Positions 17,821 to 27,900 of a stretch of 64,000 bases of DNA are shown here, in pieces (position 1 is the stretch's first letter; each line of letters starts with the position of its first letter). The notes beneath the pieces are model-generated. The model made no database searches. It saw only the letters and a list, made by a program, of their open reading frames with translations, and had not been told where the DNA came from. Source of the stretch: Planctomycetota bacterium (GTDB lineage Bacteria > Planctomycetota > B15-G4 > SIAN01); the NCBI GenBank assembly GCA_028289345.1, contig JANQQL010000042.1, positions 248,001-312,000 on the forward strand, given 5' to 3'. A program made the position numbers and the translations under genes.

Positions 17821-18023
17821 TGCCGGTTCGCTGGGGTCCCTTCCTTCAGCACCTGGTGCTGTTCGCCATCTTGGTCACCTGCTCGACGGTCGTCTACTAC
17901 GGCCTGCGCCGAGAGAACGTCAAAGAGATCATCGTCTCCGGACTGTGCCGGGCCGGGTTCTTCGTCGTCGCGTCGTTGGCGGTCTTCGGGGGAGTGGGGC
18001 TGCTCATTGCCCAGTGGCTCTAG
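17817..18023 (+). CDS. Small two-helix membrane protein
   Basis: 68 residues, with two hydrophobic segments (HLVLFAILVTCSTVVYY and FFVVASLAVFGGVGLLIA) separated by a charged loop. GGAGG precedes the ATG by four to seven bases, depending on which of two adjacent Met codons is used. It shares four bases with the preceding small membrane protein. No function is assignable; pairing with that gene is the only clue. Confidence 0.72.
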   Translation: MMPVRWGPFLQHLVLFAILVTCSTVVYYGLRRENVKEIIVSGLCRAGFFVVASLAVFGGVGLLIAQWL

Positions 18024-18323
18024 CCCGGATGATTCATGAAGGCTGACGGCGAAATCGCCCAGGTCGTTTCTGGCTTCGTTCTTGCGACGCTTTCCATCTT
18101 CCACGGAATCGCCAGCTCCACCGTTCGCCCGATTTGGGCGAGCGGCTCGGTGACAACGGCCGTCAGTCCTCGCCACCAACAACTTTGACTCATTGTCGCG
18201 ATGGCCTTCGTGAGTCGTCCGGGCGAGCAAGCAGTCGATGAAGAAGTCTCTCGGCGCCGAAGGAGCGTCCTTGACGGATCGCGAGGCGCAAACAGTCGTT
18301 TGACTCGGCACGTCGAAGACGTC
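18024..18323. other. 300-bp intergenic region with a hairpin and a repeat end
   Basis: No credible gene. It holds an imperfect inverted repeat (arms 18121-18130 and 18136-18145 around GATTT) and, at 18227-18258, a segment nearly identical to the left end of the repeat at 57751. It looks like a degraded mobile or REP-like element between the small membrane genes and dprA, read from the opposite strand. No transposase-like reading is supported. Confidence 0.5.
18227..18258 (+). repeat. Dispersed repeat, short copy C
   Basis: 32 bases matching 57751-57783 with about four differences, one of them a one-base gap, and ending in the shared core AAGTCTCTCGGCGCC. Beyond this the sequences diverge. 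It lies downstream of dprA, in opposite orientation to the copy upstream of dprA. Confidence 0.6.
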
Positions 18324-19361
18324 TCATGGCCGAACCACGAACAAGCCGCCGCCCAAGTTTTCGACTTTGCCCTCGAGTTCGTAGTCCAGCAGCCGTTCCA
18401 GGACTTCCTCCGAAGGCCGTTGCCAGAGTTCGCTGAGGGTGTCCACGCTCCGCGGCACGGTGAGATCGTTCAGGGGATCTGGGGACCGTGATGAGCTCTC
18501 GGACATGGAGGGAATCAACAGATCCAAGTCTTCGACTTCGAGAAGGGGGTGGGCTCCGTCTCGGATCAAACGGTTGGTTCCGCGGCTGGTGAGCGAGTCG
18601 ATGGAACCGGGAACGGCGAGGACTTCGCGTCCCAGTTCCAAGGCGCGGTGAGCGGTGATCAGTGATCCGCTGCGCAGATCTGCTTCCACCACGATGGTGG
18701 CGGTCGCCCACGCCGCCAGGATCCGATTGCGGCGGGGAAAGTGGGGTTTGAGAGGTGCCGTTCCAAGAGGCATCTCGGAAACGATTCGGCCGCTTTCGAA
18801 GATGCGTTCGGCCAATCTCGATGCGCTTCGTGGATAGATCTGGTTGACGCCACAGGCGAGCACGGCGTAGCAGTGCCCGTGGTTCTCGACGGCTCCTTCG
18901 TGCGCGGACTGATCGATCCCCCGGGCCAATCCGGAAATGACGGTGGCTTTTCGTCGAGCCACCTCGCTGCCGAGGCGCCGCGCAAAGCAGCGACCGGTCA
19001 CGGTCGAGCGTCGGGCACCCACCACCGTCAATGCTCGGGTTGGGGGAGGCCACGGGCCCTGGCCGCGCAGGTACAACACCGGAGGCGGAGCCGCCAAATC
19101 GAGAAGGCCGGCGGGGTAATCGTCTTGGTGCCAGTGGCATAGTTGGATGCTCTGGGAGTGACAGCGCTGGCATTCGCGTTCCACTTCCCCCGCTCGCTGA
19201 ATCTGCTGAAGGCGCTGGGCGAGTCGTCTTGGCAGCGGACGGTGACGACCCGGAACGCATCCCGGATCCCGAGTTTGCTCGTCACGGAGTTGTTCGAGTT
19301 CGGCTAACGTCGGAACGGCCAGGGCAATCGACAGCGCTTGTTTCAAAAGCGGACCATTCAT
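18324..19361 (-). CDS. dprA: DNA-processing protein DprA (Smf)
   Basis: 345 residues. DprA loads RecA onto incoming single-stranded DNA during natural transformation, in the cytosol. The Rossmann-like core is complete: LTVVGARRST, ISGLARGIDQSAHEGA, KPHFPRRNRILAAWA and RSGSLITAHRALELGREV. The C-terminal ~60 residues form a winged-helix segment ending LLDYELEGKVENLGGGLFVV. GAGG lies about seven bases before the ATG. No other competence genes are in the window. The gene sits between inverted copies of an intergenic repeat. Confidence 0.95.
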   Translation of the reverse strand: MNGPLLKQALSIALAVPTLAELEQLRDEQTRDPGCVPGRHRPLPRRLAQRLQQIQRAGEVERECQRCHSQSIQLCHWHQDDYPAGLLDLAAPPPVLYLRGQGPWPPPTRALTVVGARRSTVTGRCFARRLGSEVARRKATVISGLARGIDQSAHEGAVENHGHCYAVLACGVNQIYPRSASRLAERIFESGRIVSEMPLGTAPLKPHFPRRNRILAAWATATIVVEADLRSGSLITAHRALELGREVLAVPGSIDSLTSRGTNRLIRDGAHPLLEVEDLDLLIPSMSESSSRSPDPLNDLTVPRSVDTLSELWQRPSEEVLERLLDYELEGKVENLGGGLFVVRP

Positions 19362-19388
19362 CGTGGGACCTCACAGGCCGGGGAGAAC

Positions 19389-19521
19389 GGCCTCGGACGG
19401 CCGATCCCGAGATCCTCGTTTCCGCCGAGGAGCCGGTCCGCCAGCGAATCGGTGGATTCGTCGAGGATTCGAGCATGAAGGCGGAGGCGAAAAGGTCCGA
19501 TCGGGTGCCGAGAGACTCTTT
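19389..19521 (-). repeat. Dispersed intergenic repeat, copy B (133 bp)
   Basis: On the reverse strand this segment aligns base for base, without gaps, to 57766-57898; the longest identical run is 30 bases in the middle, with scattered differences elsewhere. It lies in the space between the dprA start and the aroB stop. Both copies can be read as an open peptide containing ESSTNPPIR, but neither has a start signal, so I treat this as DNA repeat rather than gene. Confidence 0.8.
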
Positions 19522-19570
19522 CACCGGCCTACGAGGACGCCGATCACAGCAAGCGGTTACGGCGGATTGG

Positions 19571-20698
19571 TCAGCTCTCGGTGGAGGAGTCTTCCACCGG
19601 CGGGGTCGGCCGGTACACCGCCTGCAACGCTCGGATGACCGAGGCTTCGGCGGGGTCTTCGAACAGGATTGCTTCGCCGGGCTTCGGCACCAAGACCCAG
19701 CGACTTCGAGTGCCGATGCGCTTCTTGTCGTGAGCCATGTGGGGCAGCAAATCTTCGGGCGCATGGGGAGTGTCGACCGGAAGCTCGAAGCGCAGCAGCA
19801 CCTCGGTGAGCGCCCCCGGGAGTTCGGCCGGCGCGACTCCCAGGTCGACCGCCAAGAACGAGGCCGCGACCATCCCCACCGAAACGGCTTCCCCGTGGGA
19901 GAGTCCTTGGTAGGACTCGGCGGTTTCGATGGCGTGGCCCACGGTGTGGCCGAAATTCAAATGAGCCCGTTCTCCGGATTCCCGGGCATCCGCCGCCACC
20001 ACACCCACCTTGATCGATGCAGAATCGCGGATGAGGGATTCCAGGGTTTCCGCGTCCTCGCGGAGCGCGGCAAGGTTGTCGAATCGAGCCAGGCGATCGA
20101 GGATGCTCGCGTCGCGGATCATTCCGTACTTCACCACTTCCCCGAGGCCGCTTCGGAACTCGTCGTCGGGGAGTGTGTCAAGCAAGTCGGGATCGATCAC
20201 CACCAGGGTGGGGTGCCAAAAGGTGCCCACCAAGTTTTTCCCGGCGGAGGTGTTGACCGCAGTCTTGCCGCCGATCGAGGCATCGACCTGAGCCAACAGC
20301 GAGGTCGGGACTTGGATCACCGGAACTCCACGCAAGAGCGTCGAGGCTCCCATGCCGGCGAGGTCTCCGACCACGCCGCCGCCCAAGGCCACCACCGCGC
20401 TGTCTCGCGTCATTCCAAACGACACCAGGCGGTCCCAAAGATTGCCGAGCATGCTGAAAGACTTGGATTCTTCTCCCGCAGGAACCAGGAACGCTTTGGT
20501 TTCGAAGCCGGCTGCCTGGAGAGCCGCTTCCACGGGTTCTTGGCAAAAGGGAGCGACGTTTCGGTCGGTGATCAGGGCGACTTGCCGCGGTGCCGGCAAC
20601 TGCTCCGCGACCAGCTTTCCCAACCGGGACGCAGCACCGCGTTCCACCAACACGGTGCTGGTTTGGGACAGCGTGGTGGAGTAGGACAGCTCAGTCAT
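19571..20698 (-). CDS. aroB: 3-dehydroquinate synthase
   Basis: 375 residues. Second step of the shikimate pathway: converts DAHP to 3-dehydroquinate using NAD+ and a divalent metal, in the cytosol. The NAD site is VALGGGVVGDLAGMGASTLL, with IQVPTSLLAQVDASIGGKTA following. Metal ligands lie in GLGEVVKYG (Glu), SHGEAVSVGM (His) and NFGHTVGHAIE (His). Length and order match the family. The start overlaps the stop of the preceding membrane-anchored protein gene by eight bases, so the two are coupled; the reason for pairing with an unrelated-looking gene is unclear. Confidence 0.96.
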   Translation of the reverse strand: MTELSYSTTLSQTSTVLVERGAASRLGKLVAEQLPAPRQVALITDRNVAPFCQEPVEAALQAAGFETKAFLVPAGEESKSFSMLGNLWDRLVSFGMTRDSAVVALGGGVVGDLAGMGASTLLRGVPVIQVPTSLLAQVDASIGGKTAVNTSAGKNLVGTFWHPTLVVIDPDLLDTLPDDEFRSGLGEVVKYGMIRDASILDRLARFDNLAALREDAETLESLIRDSASIKVGVVAADARESGERAHLNFGHTVGHAIETAESYQGLSHGEAVSVGMVAASFLAVDLGVAPAELPGALTEVLLRFELPVDTPHAPEDLLPHMAHDKKRIGTRSRWVLVPKPGEAILFEDPAEASVIRALQAVYRPTPPVEDSSTES

Positions 20699-22067
20699 CG
20701 TTGTTCGGTTCGGGGGAAGTGTTTTGTGCTTTGCTCAAGCGCTGCACGCGTGCCTTGCGCTGAGCGTAGTAGCGACGCCGGAACTCTCGAGTATCCCCGC
20801 GATCTCCCAGTGCCGACATCAGGAACCAGCCGAGCAGGATCACTCCCAAGCCGAGGACACCGTAGGCGGTGGCGTTGCGATAGGAGGAGTTGTCCACCAC
20901 CATCGGCACGAAGCGTTTCACGAGGATCAGTGGGCAGGGGACCGCTTCCCCGTTCTGGGCCACGTAGGTGTAGCGCTTCAGGAAGATCCCTTCGACGATG
21001 GTGTTGGGATTGTCGCGAACCCAAGGAGGCTCACGGTCGAGGGACATCAGGTAGGTAAACCGGGGACCGGCATGGACTAACAGTCCATGCCAGATTTGTT
21101 CTGCTTCGAGCGGGTTCTCTCCATTTTCCCCCAGTTGCCGCGGCCACATGTCGTGGAACGTGCCCAACACCCGGACGAACTCTCCGCGATGACGATCGGG
21201 ATCCCGGCGCAAAATGGCCGAGGTCCGGTCGTTCGCCGCCCTCGCCAGTTCGTCGGCATCGACACCTTGGAGAAAAGAAAGGCAGTGGTACAGCGGGACC
21301 TCGGGGATGTTGGCTTGGTCCTGGAGTTCGTAGTCCCGCACGGTTTCCAGAACTGCGGGATCCAGGCGTTGCACCGGGTCCAAGCGAAAGTAAGAAGGGA
21401 CCAGTCGTTTGCCGACCAGATGCACGGTGGGGTCGACCAGGCTGCCGGATTTGCCGAACACCGCCGCTTTCTTCAGGAAGAAGCCTTCGATCTTGATGAC
21501 CGCGCCTTCTTCGATGTTGTCCGGTTCTTCGAGCACCGAGAAGGAAAACGATTGGCCTTGGTCGTCTTGGGCCAAGCCGCGGAAGTAGGGGAAGCCCTCG
21601 GAGTCTTGGTCCTGACTCAAGTTGGCGGTGGCCCGTTCTGCTCCGAAGTACAGGGCTTTGGCGTAGAACGGCTGGCCCCGATAAGCGACCGGGTCGTCGA
21701 GAATCTTCTGGTACAGGTCACTGTCGATGGGTTGGGACCCGAGTCGGCGGAAGTCCCCCGGGACGGTCTTGCCCGACTCGATCAAGAGGTGAAGTAACGC
21801 GTCGTTTTCGACCGCGATGCGATCGCTCTCGGTGTGTTCTTGGACTGCCGCCAGCAGATTCAGATCGACAGCGGCGGCCGGGGGAGCGTTCTCGGGAATC
21901 GTGGGCCGATAGGCCTGCTGCGAGCCCGGCGCGATCTGGTTGGATCCGCTGCCGCGGAAGAAAAAGAACAGCGCGGTTACCAGGATGAACAGCACCGCAA
22001 GGACGATCATCCGGACCTTTTCGGAGGACTGCTGACGTCCGAGTTTCGAGAGCCGGTCTCTGTCCAA
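20691..22067 (-). CDS. Membrane-anchored protein with two transmembrane segments, function unknown
   Basis: 458 residues. One membrane helix lies near the N-terminus (MIVLAVLFILVTALFFFF) and another near residue 410 (AYGVLGLGVILLGWFLMSAL), leaving a large domain between them and a basic C-terminal tail. The middle seems duplicated: RGQPFYAKALYFG...AVIKIEGFFLKKA in the first half and RGEFVRVLGTFHD...TIVEGIFLKRYTY in the second share spacing and character. The TTG start at 22067 lacks a clear ribosome site; ATG at 22010, preceded by AAGG, is an alternative. It lies directly upstream of aroB with an eight-base overlap. Confidence 0.77.
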   Translation of the reverse strand: MDRDRLSKLGRQQSSEKVRMIVLAVLFILVTALFFFFRGSGSNQIAPGSQQAYRPTIPENAPPAAAVDLNLLAAVQEHTESDRIAVENDALLHLLIESGKTVPGDFRRLGSQPIDSDLYQKILDDPVAYRGQPFYAKALYFGAERATANLSQDQDSEGFPYFRGLAQDDQGQSFSFSVLEEPDNIEEGAVIKIEGFFLKKAAVFGKSGSLVDPTVHLVGKRLVPSYFRLDPVQRLDPAVLETVRDYELQDQANIPEVPLYHCLSFLQGVDADELARAANDRTSAILRRDPDRHRGEFVRVLGTFHDMWPRQLGENGENPLEAEQIWHGLLVHAGPRFTYLMSLDREPPWVRDNPNTIVEGIFLKRYTYVAQNGEAVPCPLILVKRFVPMVVDNSSYRNATAYGVLGLGVILLGWFLMSALGDRGDTREFRRRYYAQRKARVQRLSKAQNTSPEPNNDD

Positions 22068-22218
22068 GGGGAGAAAGCTTTCTGTGAGGGGAACGTGGTT
22101 CTGCGTTCGGGAAGGCTGGAGCGCTCACCGCCCACGAGCCGGTCCTCTTTCCATTATCTAAGAGGAACGAGGATTTCGCCCCGCGGTTTGCCGGGGGAGG
22201 GTCGGATCCTGGGGAAGG

Positions 22219-22935
22219 CTACTGGTCGATCGCCTCCAGGGGTTGCTCCAAACCCCAGTTCTCGCCTTCCACGGTGTGGGTGGCCTCGAACAGCACACAG
22301 ACCAGAAGGAACAGATAGAAGGCGCCTGCGATGCCCGCCACCCAGACGCCGGGAATTCGACCCACGTCCATGTTCCCGACCAGCTCCCCGGCAGAGTTCG
22401 CCGGGCTCGGGTGAATCGCCACCTTGGCGAACCAGGCGGCGAAGGTCACCATGAACATCGGGATGTAGTTCTTCATCAGGCGTCGCCGGAACGCTTGAAA
22501 CACGGTGATCTTGAAGTGGGGCAGGAACAGGTCTTCGGCGACGAGCCGGCCCCAGGAAGGTTCGGGACTGTGAGGATCCCGTCGCAAGATCGGTGCGATG
22601 AAGTTCTCTTCGAGCTTCCGCAGTCGAGCCCGCCACACATCGAAGAAGCGAAAGCGGCGTGCCTCGATGGAGAGCAGAATCATCAGCAACAGGTTGCCGA
22701 GGAGTAGTACGACGTGACTGTGACTCGGCGAACTGAACGTGAACGACATCATGGCACCCGTGGTGAAGACCGACCAGTTGGTGGTCTGGTCGAGGCGCAG
22801 GCGCCAAGTGGTGACGCGGCTCATCTCCCCTCGGTAGAAGTGGATGATCGCCGTGATGTACTCGTTGCGCTGGAGGGGACTGTCCTCGTACTCCTCGCGA
22901 CTGGGTGAGGTGGGCAAAGGAGAGTCATCGGCCAT
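22219..22935 (-). CDS. DUF2270 integral membrane protein
   Basis: 238 residues. ATG at 22935 with GGGGAG about eight bases upstream. The N-terminal region (YITAIIHFYRGEMSRVTTWR, LDQTTNWSVFTTGAMMSFTF) and the following ARRFRFFDVWRARLRKLEEN match the DUF2270 pattern; about four membrane helices are predicted, the last being VWVAGIAGAFYLFLLVCVLF. The function of the family is unknown. It is divergent from folC across a 204-base region and separated by 151 bases from the membrane-anchored protein gene downstream. Confidence 0.84.
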   Translation of the reverse strand: MADDSPLPTSPSREEYEDSPLQRNEYITAIIHFYRGEMSRVTTWRLRLDQTTNWSVFTTGAMMSFTFSSPSHSHVVLLLGNLLLMILLSIEARRFRFFDVWRARLRKLEENFIAPILRRDPHSPEPSWGRLVAEDLFLPHFKITVFQAFRRRLMKNYIPMFMVTFAAWFAKVAIHPSPANSAGELVGNMDVGRIPGVWVAGIAGAFYLFLLVCVLFEATHTVEGENWGLEQPLEAIDQ

Positions 22936-23139
22936 GGTGGGGGCTCCCCGGATTGCGGATTCCCGAGCACGCGCTGGATCGACGACGCGCTTCCGAGCAA
23001 CTCGAACTATATCCCTTCCTTGGCCCGCGAACCCCCACGGGTGTCGGAACCTTCCGGTCGGAATCGCCGGTGCGCGCCTCCCCGCGGGCCATCGGTGGAT
23101 AACATCGCTCTGCCGTCTCCGGATCAGGAATCGAATCCC

Positions 23140-24495
23140 ATGCCTCGCTCGCCGCTGCCGCCACTCCGTTGTCTTGCCGATCTGGATCGGTTGGCCGCGG
23201 CGTTGACCGACCACGAGCGCTCGCCCCGTTTCCATCAGGGGGGGGACAAGGTCTCGCTCGCTGACATGGAACGCCTGGACCGAATTCTGAATCATCCGTT
23301 GCACGGCATTCCGGTCGTCCACGTTGCGGGTTCCAAGGGCAAGGGCTCGGTCTGTCTGCTCGCCGAGTCGTTGCTTCGAGCCCAAGGGATCCGGGTCGGG
23401 ACCTACCTCTCTCCCCACGTCAACTCTTGGGATGAACGGTTCCGAGTTGCAGGGCAGCCGGCCGCCGAGGGATCCATTCTTCGCTGGGTGGACGCCGTTC
23501 TCGAGGCCGCGGGCCCGGACACTCCGCCCACGTTCTTCGAAACCCTGACTCTGGCGGCGTTCTTCGGATTCCGGGAACAGCGTGTCGATGTGGTGGTCGT
23601 GGAAGTTGGCATTGGCGGGCGCTTGGACGCCACCAACATCGTCGAACCGGCCAGCGCCGTGGTCACCTCTCTGGAGTGCGAGCACGCTCAGGTTCTCGGC
23701 CCCCGACTGAGCGATATTGCTCGGGAAAAAGCCGGGATCCTCAAGCACGGCTGTGCGGCGGTCCGGGGTCCGATTTCCTCGTCCTCTGCCCGAGAAGTGA
23801 TCCGCGAACAGGCTCGCGCTCGGGGAGCTTCTCTCTGGGAGTGGGGCAAGGAGATTCGGGTTCGCCGACGAGCGGAGGGTTTCCGGCTCTGGCTCCCGGA
23901 GCACGAATTCACTTTGCCGGCGCCGGCCGGAGGACCGTTCGCCGTCGTCAATGGGGCGCTCGCCGTTGCCGCCGTGGTTCGAGCCGCCCAGCGGGCCCCT
24001 CTGCGGTGGGAGCCACGGGAGCCGGCGATTGCCGAGGGCTTGGGGGCGGCCCGGCTCGACGCCCGCTGCGAGCGGATTCATCCGAACCGTCCCTGGTTCC
24101 GAGATGGCGGTCACACTCCCCGGTCGCTGGGAGGCGCCTGTCGCTGGGTGGCCGAGAAGTACGGTCCCCCCGTGCTGGTCCTGGGGCTGCAACAGGACAA
24201 ACGGGCGGCCGCTTGCCTACGCGCTGCGCGCCCTTGGATCGGCACTTTGATTGCAACTCCGGTTCCTGGCGATCGCTCGAGACGCCCCGAGGATCTGGCT
24301 CAGATCGGTCAGGAACTCGGTTTGACGACCCGAACCGCCAAGGACCTTCGTGATGCGCTGGATCAAGCGAACCAACTCGCCGGACCCCAAGGCAGTATGC
24401 TCTTGGCTGGTTCGTTCTGGCTGGTCGGCGCGATCGACTTGGCTGAGTTCAGCAACGGAGATGAAAACTGGAGTTCGTCAATCACTTGTTCGTGA
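23140..24495 (+). CDS. folC: Folylpolyglutamate synthase / dihydrofolate synthase family (FolC)
   Basis: 451 residues, Mur-ligase fold. It adds glutamate to folates, and possibly to dihydropteroate, using ATP. The P-loop is VVHVAGSKGKGSVCL; the ATPase region has FFETLTLAAFFGF, VVVVEVGIGGRLDATN, VVTSLECEHAQVLG and IAREKAGILK; the C-terminal domain begins with WFRDGGHTPRSLGG, the equivalent of the usual DGAHN. The ATG at 23140 gives the normal N-terminus; a longer open stretch upstream would run into the promoter region. Its 3' end overlaps the next gene by about ten bases. Confidence 0.92.
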   Translation: MPRSPLPPLRCLADLDRLAAALTDHERSPRFHQGGDKVSLADMERLDRILNHPLHGIPVVHVAGSKGKGSVCLLAESLLRAQGIRVGTYLSPHVNSWDERFRVAGQPAAEGSILRWVDAVLEAAGPDTPPTFFETLTLAAFFGFREQRVDVVVVEVGIGGRLDATNIVEPASAVVTSLECEHAQVLGPRLSDIAREKAGILKHGCAAVRGPISSSSAREVIREQARARGASLWEWGKEIRVRRRAEGFRLWLPEHEFTLPAPAGGPFAVVNGALAVAAVVRAAQRAPLRWEPREPAIAEGLGAARLDARCERIHPNRPWFRDGGHTPRSLGGACRWVAEKYGPPVLVLGLQQDKRAAACLRAARPWIGTLIATPVPGDRSRRPEDLAQIGQELGLTTRTAKDLRDALDQANQLAGPQGSMLLAGSFWLVGAIDLAEFSNGDENWSSSITCS

Positions 24496-24968
24496 CCACG
24501 CAGTACCTCGCCAAGGGACGCATTCCCACCGGCGAGTCGCGGCTCACGACGTTCCTCCAGGGGTACCAGCGGCCGTTCCTTTCGGTCGAAGACATCACTC
24601 TGTACTCCTTGGAGAAAGACCAGAAGATCATCGCCAGTCGCGGTCACATCCGCCGCGAAGACCTGGTCCTGGCCCACGAGTTCGTGGACATCGGTGGCGA
24701 TCATTTCCAGAAAGCCCTCGCGGACAACACCGGCAGCGATTCGGTGGTGGCCTCCGTGGTGCTTCGCCAGCCAAGCGGATGGGAGATCCTGGGCAAGGTG
24801 AAGCCCGAGTTTCTCGAGCAGCCACAGAGCGACGGCTTCTCCGTGATGATGCAGCCCGAGTTCCGGGGCATCGAAGATCGCGGCGTGCGCGAGTTCGAAA
24901 GTCTCAAGGGGCTTCCGTACCTCATTCTCAATCGTGCTCACGTGCACTGCCTGTTCCGCTATGAGTGA
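24486..24968 (+). CDS. Conserved-looking small protein, function unknown
   Basis: 160 residues, soluble, no signal peptide. The start is unclear: TTG at 24486 gives this extent, with GGAG 12 bases upstream; an in-frame GTG at 24492 is also possible, and a CTG at 24468 has better-spaced GGAG. The sequence alternates beta-like and charged stretches (SRLTTFLQGYQRPFLSVEDI, KDQKIIASRGHIRREDLVLA), which could form a small beta-barrel. It sits between folC and a large membrane fusion protein and overlaps both, so it is part of that operon. Confidence 0.7.
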   Translation: MFVTTQYLAKGRIPTGESRLTTFLQGYQRPFLSVEDITLYSLEKDQKIIASRGHIRREDLVLAHEFVDIGGDHFQKALADNTGSDSVVASVVLRQPSGWEILGKVKPEFLEQPQSDGFSVMMQPEFRGIEDRGVREFESLKGLPYLILNRAHVHCLFRYE

Positions 24969-27900
24969 CGAAGCCGGGGCAGCACGTCCCGCTTCGGCGG
25001 GTTGGGACATTGGGGCGATCGTCACGTTGTTCTTCTTGGTTTCGGGGGCGGCCGCCCTCGTCTCTCAGATCACGTTCTTGCGCGCGTTCGTGGAGTTGTT
25101 CGGTTCGACGTCCGCCGCATTGGGGGCGACTTCCGGCGCGTTCCTGACATGTCTCGCACTTGGGGCATGGGGCGTCCGGTCCCGTGCCGACCGTTCTCCG
25201 AATCCACTTCGGCTGTACGCCAAACTGGAAGCCTTGGCGGCGCTTGGTGGATTTGCGGCGAGCTTTGCTCTGGGGGCGTTCGGCGGAGTCTCGCGGTGGC
25301 TGGCCGAAGGGTCGGTGGCGGGGCGGATGGTCGCACCTTGGCAATATGCGTTGGCCCTTGGCGCCATGCTGGTCCCCATCGCTCCTCTTGGTGCCACATT
25401 GCCGGTCTTGGCGCGATTGCGTCAACAAGATCACCGTCGGTCGATGGCGGCCGGCGCGTTGCAGCTGGCCAACACGGTGGGGGCCGCTGGTGGTGTGTTG
25501 CTGGGAAGCATTGTTCTGGTGCCGTCCCTCGGACTGCGTGGCTCCTTGGCCACCGCGGCTTCGATCAATGCGGTGGTCGCGATCGCTAGCTTTCTATTGA
25601 GCCGCCAAGCGACGAGCAAGGAAGCGCCGCTCCCAACCTCCAGGCCGGAGGCATCGGACTCCCCTGTCAATGCGGCTCCTTTCTTGATCGGCACGCTGGG
25701 ATTCGGGTTGCTCTTGGTCGGTCTCGAGGTGTTGTTGTTTCGCGGCGTTTCCCAAGTTTCCAAAGGCAGTTTCGATTCGGTGGCCGCGTTCCTGGCGGCG
25801 TTTCTCGTGTGCCATTCTCTCGGAACCGCGGTGGGCATGGTGGTCGCGAGCAACGGCGCGCGTGCGCGGACTGGTTTCTTGGTTGCCGCGGGTTGCTGTG
25901 CGGCCGCGGTGTTGTGGGCGCTAGCGCTTCTCCACCAAATGGCATCGGCACAACCGTGGCCTTTGTTCGCCGCGAGCCAAGAAGCCCTGTCCCACTCCGG
26001 GCGAATTTGGGCGGAGGCGGTCATGACCATTCTGATCGCTGGCCCCGCCGCGTTCTTCGCGGGAATGGTGTTCCCCTGTGTGAGCCAACTGCAACCACGA
26101 GCCAACCTGGGCTTCGGTCGTTGGGTGGCGTGGCAGTCGGTGTGCTGGACCTTGGGGGCCGCCCTCGCGGGATGGTTGGTCCCCGCTTGGTGGCTTCCGG
26201 GACTTGGCCTGCGCGGAGCACTTCTGGTCATGGCCGGGATTCCTTTGGTGGCGATCGTCGCGGCATGGATGGGGGATCGCGAACTGTGGAGCGGACGGAC
26301 CGTCCGAGCTACGGTGGCAACCGCGATCGTCGCGGGCGTTTCGATGGTTCCCGGCAAAGGGGCGATTCTTCGTTCCGAACCCCTGCAGTTCTTCCGGACC
26401 GGGATGCATCCGGGCGCGGAACTCCTTGCCTACGGAGAAGGGGTCCTCGCCAACGTGGCTGTGGTTGCCAGCGCCGACGGCAGCAAGGTGCTGAAGGTCA
26501 ACAACCACCTGTCGCTCGGCGGGACGGGCTTCAACAAGATCGATGCGGTGCAAGCTCTGCTTCCCTCGATCATGATCGAATCCCCGGAGCGCGCCCTGGT
26601 CTTGGGCATCGGCGCGGGGACGACTCTGGGAGCCCTCGCCAATCTGCAGGTGCCGCACATCGATGCGGTCGAAATCGAGCCCCTGGTCAATCGCAGCCTG
26701 GATTTCTTCGAGGCCGACAATGGCGGGGTGTTGGCGGCGGTCGAATCCGGACAGGTCACTCTCCACGAGAACGACGCTCGTACCTTTGTTCAGGGTTTCG
26801 AAGGGGATCCTTACGACTTGATCTTGGGCGACCTGTTCTTTCCTTGGCAATCCGAGGCAGGGTTTCTTTACACCCTCGAGCACTTCGAATCCGTGCGCGA
26901 CTTACTCAGTCCGGAGGGGGTGTTCTGTCAGTGGCTGCCCGGACACCAGCTTGGTTGGGAAGAGATTGAGATCATTGGCCGCACGTTCAGCCAGGTGTTT
27001 CGCGGCACGACGATGTGGTTGGCGCGTCCGGACTTCCCGTATCCGGTTCTGGGACTGATTGGAGGGCGCCGGGATTTCGAGATTGAAGTCGAGACACTGA
27101 CCGAGCGTTTCGAAAACCATGCTCACCGGTCTCTGTACGAACGCTTCGGCATCTCGGACGTGCACCGGTTGTTGTCCTTCTACGTGGGGGACGATTTTTT
27201 GTTCCGCGGCCCATCTCCGCAACGGATCGAGTCCAACACCGCCGATCAACCCTGGGTGGAGTTCCTGGCCGCGAGGCGCACCGAGTCGGAAGGCGTGGTG
27301 GCCCTGAACAACCGCCGCCGGCTCTACGAGGTGAAGGAAGACATCGTCGGACGCATCTCCACCGCGGGCATGAGTGCCAAGCGCCGCGCCGACTTGCAGA
27401 TGGAACTCGCCGCCGCGTCCAAGGTGACCGCCGAGATCTTCCGAGCCGCGACGCTGCGGCTTGCTGCCGACGCCAATCGCAGTTTGCCCGAAGCGGCACG
27501 ACAGAATGATCCCGAAGCACTCGAGCTCGAGGCATTTCAACGCCTCGGAGTCGCGTTGTTGGCACACCCGGACGACCCGGTCATCTTGGATCACTTGGCG
27601 GACATCCTGACCGATCGTTTGCGACGCCGCGACTACGGTTCGGTGATCACCGGGACCACCTCGTTGATGAACGACGAAGAAGTGGGAAAGCTGCCGAGGT
27701 TGCAGAACCTGCGGGGCATGGCTTTGTTCTTGGCGGGATGCACGCCGGAGTTCGCGGACCAACTGAAAGACCCACTCGAGAAAGCCGCGACGGATTTTCA
27801 GGAGGCCTATCAGGCGGACTCGGACTTGGTCGAGGCGGGCATCCACTACGGCATGAGTGCGTTCCTTCTTCACCGTGACGAGGAGGCCCGCGCGGTGCTC

